From Verrucomicrobiota bacterium (GTDB lineage: Bacteria; Verrucomicrobiota; Verrucomicrobiia; Chthoniobacterales; JAFAMB01), in NCBI GenBank assembly GCA_019241095.1, contig JAFAXJ010000363.1, positions 1-5,155 of the forward strand: a stretch of DNA of 5,155 nt, written 5' to 3'. Positions 1 to 5,155 of the stretch are shown piece after piece. Position 1 is the stretch's first letter. Every line of letters starts with the position of its first letter. The notes under the pieces are model-generated. The model was given only the letters and a program-made list of their open reading frames with translations, did no database searches and was not told the DNA's origin. Made by a program: the position numbers and the translations under genes.

Positions 1-518
1 AGCGAAAGCGTTCGCCCGGCAAACCGTGACAGCCCTTCGTGGAGGAATTTCCACTTGTCATCGAGGGTATTGCCCGGCGCCAGGCTGGTTGTGGCGATAG
101 CTCCCGAGTTTACCATGGGGTTGGTCCTACCGTCCGGACTCTTTTCGATGCCCGCAAGCGAGTTAAATGGCAGACCAGTTGCATTCACACCAATTTTTTC
201 TCGCATGACATCCGCGCCCAACTCTTGACAGATCAATGCGAAAACGAACGGCTTGGAAACACTCATTACAGTGAACTCGTATTCTGCATCTCCTGCCTGA
301 TGAGAATTACCGCTAGTGCCAACTAGGCACACCCCAAACAAATCTTGGTGAACCCGTGCCAGTGCAGGGTATACCTTCGAACTTTCGCCTTGAGCATTGG
401 ACTTAAAACGATTGTAAGCTTCAAAAATTAAGCCCTTTACCCGTTCCGAGGAAGGCAAATGGCCGGTAGAAATATATCGGGATAAGTCTAGATCCCCGAT
501 TGCTGTCGGTTTCATCAT
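1..518 (-). CDS. glsA: Glutaminase, serine-dependent beta-lactamase-like fold (3' end outside window)
   Basis: Hydrolyses L-glutamine to L-glutamate and ammonia in the cytoplasm. The 172 visible residues cover the N-terminal half; most bacterial GlsA proteins are near 310 residues. Seen in the sequence: the SxxK catalytic pair, Ser86 and Lys89, in the motif MSVSKPF; Tyr50 in VYPALA, matching the substrate-site tyrosine of human kidney-type glutaminase (Tyr249); Asn119 in GLPFNS, matching its Asn335; and the signature NPMVNSGAIATTSL at 133-146. The glutamate, asparagine and tyrosine residues of the second half of the active site lie beyond the window edge. The start is well fixed: two tandem ATGs (518 and 515) directly follow an in-frame TAA at 521-519, so no upstream extension is possible. 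The gene lies 49 nt after the dehydrogenase stop, behind a stem-loop that ends 4 nt before the first ATG, and no good Shine-Dalgarno sits at normal spacing. Whether the protein carries an extra C-terminal domain cannot be seen. Family identity is very secure. Confidence 0.95.
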   Translation of the reverse strand, partial: MMKPTAIGDLDLSRYISTGHLPSSERVKGLIFEAYNRFKSNAQGESSKVYPALARVHQDLFGVCLVGTSGNSHQAGDAEYEFTVMSVSKPFVFALICQELGADVMREKIGVNATGLPFNSLAGIEKSPDGRTNPMVNSGAIATTSLAPGNTLDDKWKFLHEGLSRFAGRTLS

Positions 519-522
519 TTAT

Positions 523-549
523 CTTGGTTAGCTGATTTCAGCTCCCAAG
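523..549 (-). promoter_or_regulatory. Intergenic stem-loop immediately upstream of glsA
   Basis: Read on the minus strand, CTTGG (549-545) pairs perfectly with CCAAG (527-523), and AGCTG (543-539) pairs with CAGCT (534-530). The two stems are separated by a G on one side and AA on the other, and the loop is AAAT (538-535). The structure fills more than half of the 49-nt gap and ends 4 nt before the first glsA ATG. No U-run follows, so it does not look like an intrinsic terminator. It contains the only Shine-Dalgarno-like bases in the gap, GGGAG at 546-542, partly inside the stems. It could control translation of glsA, protect or process the mRNA between the two genes, or as DNA form a palindromic protein-binding site around AGCTGA/TCAGCT. 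The pairing is read directly; the role is inferred. Confidence 0.5.
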
Positions 550-567
550 GTCAGATCACAAAATGCA

Positions 568-1623
568 TCACGCGCTAAAGCATGGGCGTAGATAAGCGTC
601 AGAATCCAGAGCATTCTGGATTTCTGGGAGACAGTCTCGGGAAGACAGGACTGTGTAAAAATCTGATTTGAGCGATGGCGCGAGAGTGGCAGCTTCGAGC
701 CATTCGGAGCGATCAAAAGGATCGTTCGAAATGGCGCGCCAGAATCCGGTCGCATTGAAGAGAGCGGCAATGTTTTCGGAATGCTGATGCTGCAGAAGAC
801 TGATCAAGTATGTCGCTACCCCAACCTGAAGCCCGTGCAGGCGAGGCCGTTTGCTTAAGCTGTCCAGCGCATGGGAAATAAGATGCTCGCTGCCGCTGGC
901 GGGACGCGATGAGCCACAGATTGACATCGCAATCCCGTTGAATAACAAGGCCGTTCCGAGCAATTTGATTCCTTCCAGATCCCGCGTTGGCCGAGCCAGG
1001 AATTGATAAACGCTCGCATCGCAGATCAAAGCAGCAAAGTCGTCGACCTGAGTTCCTTTAGCATGAAAGGCCATTTTCCAGTCAGTTACGGCCGTCAACT
1101 TTGAAATAAGATCACCGATTCCGGAAAACCAGAGGATTTCTGGAGCTTTAAGGCACACACCTGTATCAAGAACCACACCGAATGGCATAGCTGACGGCAG
1201 CGTCTGGCGCCGATCACCGACCGTAAGACTGGATTGCGAACTACAAAAGCCGTCGTTCGAGAGTGACGTCGGCACGGAAATGTAAGGAATCCGACCAAGA
1301 AAAGAAATATACTTAGCCACGTCCAGCGCCTTGCCGCCGCCAAAACCGATAATTGCGTCAACATTCCTGGGCAGACCACGAAAAATCTCCGTTGCCTCTT
1401 CGAAACTGATCGACGCCACCGGCGTCTGTTGAACGATGTCTATATTCCGGGAAAAGAGCGACGAGGCTAAACGTTTGAGCAAGTGGTCATCAAGATCCTG
1501 GCTAAAGAACAGGAGAATTCGGTTGAACTGGTATCGTTCAGCGTAAATGCCCATGCGATCCAAAGCTCCCGGCTTTACGCGGACCAATGGCGGAATGAGG
1601 TTGTTCCTTCGGACCAGCAACAT
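568..1623 (-). CDS. Glycerol-1-phosphate dehydrogenase-like Fe/Zn-dependent alcohol dehydrogenase
   Basis: Member of the dehydroquinate synthase/Fe-ADH superfamily, closest by motif to sn-glycerol-1-phosphate dehydrogenase (archaeal EgsA, Bacillus AraM), which reduces dihydroxyacetone phosphate with NAD(P)H. Visible in 351 residues: the dinucleotide-binding loop GFGGGKALDVAKY at 93-105; the phosphate/nicotinamide region PTSLSNDGFCSS at 118-129, resembling the archaeal PT-x-x-S-x-DG form; and three likely metal ligands, Asp171 in SGIGDLISKLTAVTDW, His247 in GSEHLISHALD and His263 in LHGLQVG. Length is normal for the family and it looks cytosolic, with no signal peptide. An in-frame ATG at 1677 would overlap the phosphatase by 53 nt and add a tail unlike the family. 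The ATG at 1623, one base after the phosphatase TAA, starts just before the conserved beta strand and is preferred; it lacks a clear Shine-Dalgarno, so coupling is likely. A related dehydrogenase acting on another small polyol phosphate cannot be excluded. Confidence 0.82.
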   Translation of the reverse strand: MLLVRRNNLIPPLVRVKPGALDRMGIYAERYQFNRILLFFSQDLDDHLLKRLASSLFSRNIDIVQQTPVASISFEEATEIFRGLPRNVDAIIGFGGGKALDVAKYISFLGRIPYISVPTSLSNDGFCSSQSSLTVGDRRQTLPSAMPFGVVLDTGVCLKAPEILWFSGIGDLISKLTAVTDWKMAFHAKGTQVDDFAALICDASVYQFLARPTRDLEGIKLLGTALLFNGIAMSICGSSRPASGSEHLISHALDSLSKRPRLHGLQVGVATYLISLLQHQHSENIAALFNATGFWRAISNDPFDRSEWLEAATLAPSLKSDFYTVLSSRDCLPEIQNALDSDAYLRPCFSA

Positions 1624-1624
1624 G

Positions 1625-2269
1625 TTAATTTCTGGGAAGGGCCTGCAGCTGATCAGCGATTTGCGACCAGCGCTCAAAGGGATGAAATCTCTCCCCTCGT
1701 TCGGTTAACGCCTCTGCAAGCCAACCCCTGGCAAAACGTAGCTCGGGCCCGACCATGAGCGCAGGTTCGAGGTCGGGGCGTCCATCTCCGACAAATCCAA
1801 CCCGTTGTGATCGACCGAGCGCTTCACGAACGATTTGCACCTTGTTGACGCCAGTTTCAGGGCTGAAAAACTTTGAATCTGTCGGAAGCGACATTTGCAG
1901 ACCCTGCTCAGGATCAAAAACTCCGGGGTTAGCAAAAAGCGAAACCGGTGACTTATCTAAAAGGTATCGGCTATACCATGCACACCCGGCCGAAGCGACG
2001 ATGATTTCCCAACCCTGGTCCCTTAATGTACGAACAGCTTCTCGAAAAGTGCTGTCGAGCTCCATGGATTCGGCCAACTTGCGCAGATCTTCCTCGGTTG
2101 TGCGAATGCGCGAAAAGATATCGGCCAATGCTTGAAAATGGGTCACCTGACCGGAAACATACTTTTCCCAAGGATCATTTTCAGGCCCGAAAGGCCAACG
2201 TTTGCGAACTAAGTCAAAAAAATCGTAACGCGTGATGGTGCCGTCAAAATCGGAAATCAGAATGCTCAT
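1625..2269 (-). CDS. HAD-superfamily phosphatase, MtnX/phosphoserine-phosphatase-like (subfamily IB)
   Basis: Cytosolic Mg-dependent phosphomonoesterase of 214 residues. All four HAD motifs are intact: motif I DFDGT with nucleophile Asp7 and acid/base Asp9; motif II VASAG with Ser93; motif III Lys143 in GVNKVQIV; motif IV GDGRPD with Asp162 and Asp166. The stretch between motifs I and II is a helical cap insert as in the C1-capped phosphoserine phosphatase and MtnX groups. MtnX itself acts in methionine salvage, but no salvage gene is nearby, so that substrate is not supported. The adjoining glycerol-1-phosphate dehydrogenase-like gene starts one base after this stop, which suggests a polyol phosphate substrate; this is inference. 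The ATG at 2269 lies 9 nt after the phosphofructokinase stop and puts the DFDGT motif at residue 7, the usual place. The preceding bases contain no convincing Shine-Dalgarno, which fits translational coupling. The enzyme class is secure and the substrate unknown. Confidence 0.88.
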   Translation of the reverse strand: MSILISDFDGTITRYDFFDLVRKRWPFGPENDPWEKYVSGQVTHFQALADIFSRIRTTEEDLRKLAESMELDSTFREAVRTLRDQGWEIIVASAGCAWYSRYLLDKSPVSLFANPGVFDPEQGLQMSLPTDSKFFSPETGVNKVQIVREALGRSQRVGFVGDGRPDLEPALMVGPELRFARGWLAEALTERGERFHPFERWSQIADQLQALPRN

Positions 2270-2278
2270 CAGAGTGGC

Positions 2279-3541
2279 TTATTCAAAGCGCGCTGGTTGT
2301 CCGGTCAGCGCTAAAACGGCATTCCACAATACGCTTTCGGTATCTATGTGCTTTTTTTCGAGCGCCAGCATCTCAATTGGGATATGGATGAAAGAATCGT
2401 GTAGGAGCCCGATCACTAAGCCCGTTTTGCCGGCCATTGCGGCGTGGACCGCGTTGCGAGCATAAAGATCGCAAAGGACGGCGTCGGCCGCATTGGGAGG
2501 GCTGCTCCGAATCATGTAACTCGGGTCAAAATACCGCATTACGATTGGAACCTTGACCTCCTTGAAGTAGGTTTCGATTTGTTCACGCAGAAACAGACCG
2601 ATATCTTGCAACTTAATGTTGCCGGACGGATCTCGATTGCTTGGCAGATGCCGGAATAATTGCTGACCGGCGCCCTCCGCAACCGCGACAACGGCGTGGG
2701 CTCGTCTTTGGATGCGTGCTTTTAATGCAGGGAGAAAGCCGTTTTTCCCATCCAGCGTGAAAGGCACCTCTGGAATCAAAACGAAATTTACATCGTGGTT
2801 GGCAATCGCCGCGCCGGCGGCGATGAACCCGGCGTGACGGCCCATCAGTTTGACAACTGCTAAACCGTTGTGAACGCTTCGAGCCTCAGTGTGCGCACAA
2901 TCCAGGACATTAACTGCCGCCTCAACGGCTGTGAGATACCCGAAAGTGCGAGCGACGAACGCCACGTCATTATCGATCGTCTTTGGGATTCCTACGACGG
3001 ACAGCGGGTGACCTCGCACCAGAGACTGCTGAAACAGCTCGTTGCCGCCACGCTGAGTTCCATCTCCTCCGATCGTGAACAAAATATCGACCTCGCGACG
3101 GATCAAATTTTCGACGGCGGCAGCCATATCCACTGGGCCGCGCGAGGTGCCAAGAATTGTGCCGCCATGTTTGTGAATGTTGTCAACAAATTCAGGGGTA
3201 AGCACCACCGGTTCCGGGCTCCTCGCAGGATCAAGGCCTTGATAACCCCCGCGAAATCCCAAAACTTCTTTCACCCCGTAGGTACGATGAAGTTCCAGGA
3301 ATAGTGTTCGGATTACGTTGTTTAAGCCAGGGCACAAACCGCCGCACGTAACGATCCCGGCACGCGTTCGCGTGGGCTCAAAAAACAGCTTTTCTCGAGG
3401 TCCAGCGATTTCAAACAGCAGTTCATCGCTGGGTGGCGCAGCTGGATCGCGCACGATGTCGGCGGCGACTCGCGCCCGGTCGCTTACAGAATATCGGAGA
3501 GGTGACGGGAATCGAGCTTCGCCTAGGCAAGCAATTTTCAT
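2279..3541 (-). CDS. 6-phosphofructokinase, plant/trypanosome-like clade, predicted ATP-dependent
   Basis: Phosphorylates fructose 6-phosphate to fructose 1,6-bisphosphate, the committing step of glycolysis, in the cytosol. The 420-residue protein has a lead of about 60 residues before the core, as in clade-X (group III) enzymes and unlike the roughly 320-residue E. coli PfkA. Motifs in order: nucleotide loop GIVTCGGLCPGLNNVIR at 62-78; GTSRGP at 131-136; GGDGTQRGG at 158-166; PKTIDND at 186-192 with catalytic Asp190; MGRHAGFIA at 233-241; PEVPF with Glu258; and YMIRSSPPNAAD at 342-353 with a sugar-phosphate arginine at 345. Gly161 sits where PPi-dependent enzymes carry Asp, pointing to ATP, while Lys187 occupies the position that is Gly124 in E. 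coli PfkA and Lys in PPi enzymes. The Gly/Lys combination is known from plant and trypanosome ATP-using members. An upstream ATG at 3613 would overlap glgX by 68 nt, so the ATG at 3541, 4 nt after the glgX stop, is chosen. A purine-rich GGAGAAAG/GGAAAGAG tract lies further upstream than normal. Confidence 0.93.
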   Translation of the reverse strand: MKIACLGEARFPSPLRYSVSDRARVAADIVRDPAAPPSDELLFEIAGPREKLFFEPTRTRAGIVTCGGLCPGLNNVIRTLFLELHRTYGVKEVLGFRGGYQGLDPARSPEPVVLTPEFVDNIHKHGGTILGTSRGPVDMAAAVENLIRREVDILFTIGGDGTQRGGNELFQQSLVRGHPLSVVGIPKTIDNDVAFVARTFGYLTAVEAAVNVLDCAHTEARSVHNGLAVVKLMGRHAGFIAAGAAIANHDVNFVLIPEVPFTLDGKNGFLPALKARIQRRAHAVVAVAEGAGQQLFRHLPSNRDPSGNIKLQDIGLFLREQIETYFKEVKVPIVMRYFDPSYMIRSSPPNAADAVLCDLYARNAVHAAMAGKTGLVIGLLHDSFIHIPIEMLALEKKHIDTESVLWNAVLALTGQPARFE

Positions 3542-3545
3542 GGAA

Positions 3546-5155
3546 TTAAACTCTTTCCACTTTCTCCGATGGGAGAAACTCGGGACACAGCACGACAAGC
3601 GAGCGGCTTTCAAGCCGATATTCGTTCAGCTTTTTGAGAAGGCAGCTCTTTGCGCGGAAATTTGAAGTGTCAATGATCAGCTGCCAGTCCAGACCGCCTA
3701 CGCGTTCACTAAGTCGAAACATGACAGGCTCATGTCCCGCATTGAAGAGAATAAGGAACGAATCGCCGATAATACGCTGTCCTTGTTCATCCGTCTCTTC
3801 AATCTGCTCGCCAACCATCCCCATACCCAGACAGAGGGCGTGTCCAGCTTCCCAATCGGAATCTGTCATTTCTCCGCCATTGGGGCTAAGCCAATACAGA
3901 TCCTTAACGGTCATCCCGTGAATCGACCTACCCTGAAAGAAATGCCGGCGTCGAAAAACCGGGTTCTCTTTCCGCAGTCGTAGCAGGAGCCGGACGAAGT
4001 CCAAGAATTCGCGCTGCTCAACGGTAAGGTTCCACTGAAGCCGAGTGAGCTCAGAATCCTGGCAATAAGCATTATTGTTCCCATGCTGGGTGTGCCCCAG
4101 CTCGTCTCCTGCCAGTATCATCGGCACACCTTGAGACAAAAACAAAGTTGACATGAAATTTCGCTGTTGACGGGCGCGGAGCTCGTTGACGGCAGGGTCG
4201 TCTGTCGTACCTTCCACACCACAATTCCAGCTGTTATTGTTATTGTTCCCGTCCCGGTTTTCTTCGCCGTTCGCCTCGTTGTGTTTTTGATTATAGCTGA
4301 CAAGATCCCGAAGGGTGAATCCGTCGTGACAGGTCACAAAGTTCACGCTTGCACAAGGGCGGCGGCCGTTATGCTGGTAAAGATCGCTGCTGCCAGATAG
4401 CCGTGTTGCCAGTTCGCCAACCGTCCCGCCATCTCCCTTCCAGAAGCGTCTAATACAATCACGATACTTGCCGTTCCATTCTGACCAGAGGATTGGGAAA
4501 TTACCGACCTGATAGCCGCCGGGACCAAGATCCCAGGGCTCAGCGATAAGCTTAGTTTGCGAGATGATCGGGTCCTGGTGGATGATGTCGAAGAAGGCGG
4601 CAAGGCGATCTACCTCCCACAGCTCGCGGGCAAGTGCGCTGGCCAGGTCAAAGCGAAACCCGTCGATATGCATTTCCAGGATCCAATATCGGAGGCTGTC
4701 CATGATCAACTGAAGTACGTGCGGGTTGGCGCAATTGAGCGAGTTGCCGCAACCCGTAAAATCGAGGTATCTGGATCGATCATCAGCAAGGCGATAATAC
4801 GCAACGTTATCGATGCCGCGCATAGATAGTGTAGGTCCCAGATGGTTTCCTTCAGCGGTATGGTTGTAAACTACGTCCAAAATGACTTCCAGGCCTTCGG
4901 AATGGAGTGTATGTACCATCGACTTGAATTCCTGCGCAGCCCATTGTGGTCCGGCAGCAGCATAGCGCGGATCTGGGGCAAAGTACCCTAGCGTGTTGTA
5001 TCCCCAATAATTAACGAGCCCTTTCTCAACGAGGAAATGTTCATCGGCATGGTAGTGGATCGGCAGCAATTCGACTGCAGTGACCCCCAAATCCTGAAGA
5101 TGGCGAATAGCGGCCGGCGACGCCAGCCCAGCATAGGTGCCTCGAAGCTGCTTTG
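3546..5155 (-). CDS. glgX: Glycogen debranching enzyme GlgX (5' end outside window)
   Basis: Cytosolic GH13 alpha-1,6-glucosidase that removes the short stubs left on glycogen by phosphorylase. The 535 visible residues run from just before LRGTYAGLASP to the stop. GlgX proteins are usually 650-720 residues, so roughly the N-terminal carbohydrate-binding domain is missing. GH13 landmarks, numbered from the window edge: DVVYNH near 93-98; nucleophile Asp169 in GFRFDLAS; acid/base Glu205 in LIAEPWDLGPGGYQVG; transition-state Asp277 in FVTCHDGFTL. GlgX/isoamylase hallmarks are VNYWGYNTLGYFAPDPRYA, the NRDG-N(5)-SWNCG loop, and GDELGHTQHGNNNAYCQD. The C-terminal beta domain follows, ending with SLVVLCPEF. 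The five-asparagine run (4247-4233) is coded by alternating AAC/AAT and replaces a more mixed Asn/Asp loop common in the family. The frame stays open through 5155, and the TTG at 5090 lies inside the conserved barrel, so it is not the start. The phosphofructokinase begins 4 nt downstream, which ties glycogen release to glycolysis. Archaeal-type TreX is a close alternative name. Confidence 0.96.
   Translation of the reverse strand, partial: KQLRGTYAGLASPAAIRHLQDLGVTAVELLPIHYHADEHFLVEKGLVNYWGYNTLGYFAPDPRYAAAGPQWAAQEFKSMVHTLHSEGLEVILDVVYNHTAEGNHLGPTLSMRGIDNVAYYRLADDRSRYLDFTGCGNSLNCANPHVLQLIMDSLRYWILEMHIDGFRFDLASALARELWEVDRLAAFFDIIHQDPIISQTKLIAEPWDLGPGGYQVGNFPILWSEWNGKYRDCIRRFWKGDGGTVGELATRLSGSSDLYQHNGRRPCASVNFVTCHDGFTLRDLVSYNQKHNEANGEENRDGNNNNNSWNCGVEGTTDDPAVNELRARQQRNFMSTLFLSQGVPMILAGDELGHTQHGNNNAYCQDSELTRLQWNLTVEQREFLDFVRLLLRLRKENPVFRRRHFFQGRSIHGMTVKDLYWLSPNGGEMTDSDWEAGHALCLGMGMVGEQIEETDEQGQRIIGDSFLILFNAGHEPVMFRLSERVGGLDWQLIIDTSNFRAKSCLLKKLNEYRLESRSLVVLCPEFLPSEKVERV

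Noticed and set aside
39..326. 95-residue plus-strand frame near the left edge
   Set aside because: It is antisense to the best conserved part of glutaminase, including the SxxK and NPMVNSGAI motifs, and has no coding features of its own.
523..549. Stem-loop as an intrinsic transcription terminator after the dehydrogenase
   Set aside because: The minus-strand sequence after the stem is ATAAATGATG, with no U-run, and the stem is only moderately GC-rich.
1624..1677. Longer N-terminus for the dehydrogenase starting at 1677
   Set aside because: It would overlap the end of the phosphatase by 53 nt and add 18 residues unlike the family; the ATG at 1623 fits the domain start.
2870..3304. 144-residue open frame on the plus strand
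   Set aside because: It lies wholly antisense to the conserved core of phosphofructokinase, has no recognisable motif, and is explained as a shadow frame.
3542..3613. Longer N-terminus for phosphofructokinase starting at 3613
   Set aside because: The extra 24 residues overlap the 3' end of glgX in another frame and look like translated antiframe rather than a targeting sequence.
4233..4247. Short AAC/AAT repeat as a phase-variable microsatellite
   Set aside because: Only five codons, in frame, in a family loop that is normally Asn-rich; too short to suggest slippage-based switching.
4167..4400. Plus-strand frame with a very hydrophobic stretch resembling a membrane segment
   Set aside because: The Val/Ile-rich run is the antisense of the Asn-rich loop (AAC/AAT codons) of glgX, so the hydrophobicity is a by-product of codon content.

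Overview
This is a bacterial window in which every base that can be assigned belongs to one run of five protein genes on the minus strand. In transcription order (right to left) they are: a 5'-truncated glycogen debranching enzyme (glgX), a plant/protist-type 6-phosphofructokinase, a small HAD-family phosphatase, a glycerol-1-phosphate dehydrogenase-like Fe/Zn alcohol dehydrogenase, and a 3'-truncated glutaminase (glsA). The first four are packed with gaps of 4, 9 and 1 nt, which strongly suggests one polycistronic mRNA. A 49-nt gap holding a strong stem-loop separates the fourth gene from glutaminase.

Organism: base composition is mixed, roughly half G+C by eye. Shine-Dalgarno sequences are weak at every visible start. 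The protein types (GlgX, clade-X phosphofructokinase, a GlsA with a bacterial N-terminus) fit a Gram-negative environmental or soil bacterium, for example Verrucomicrobia or Acidobacteria. That placement is a guess from gene content and style, not a measured assignment.

Layout: 5155-3546 glgX (start lies outside the window); 3541-2279 phosphofructokinase; 2269-1625 HAD phosphatase; 1623-568 glycerol-1-phosphate dehydrogenase-like enzyme; 567-519 intergenic stem-loop; 518-1 glsA (end lies outside the window). I see no RNA gene, mobile element, CRISPR array, attachment site, origin, or gene-free stretch over 300 bases.

How the genes may work together: GlgX feeds glycogen-derived glucose units towards glycolysis and phosphofructokinase commits them. 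After aldolase, which is not in the window, dihydroxyacetone phosphate could be reduced to sn-glycerol-1-phosphate by the dehydrogenase and possibly dephosphorylated to glycerol by the HAD enzyme. Glutaminase adds glutamate and ammonia. A glycogen-to-glycerol or osmolyte route is therefore a reasonable hypothesis, but the HAD substrate and the lipid or solute end-product cannot be read from sequence. I found no evidence of a wholly new system. The most interesting points are the dehydrogenase/phosphatase pair and the stem-loop touching the glutaminase start.
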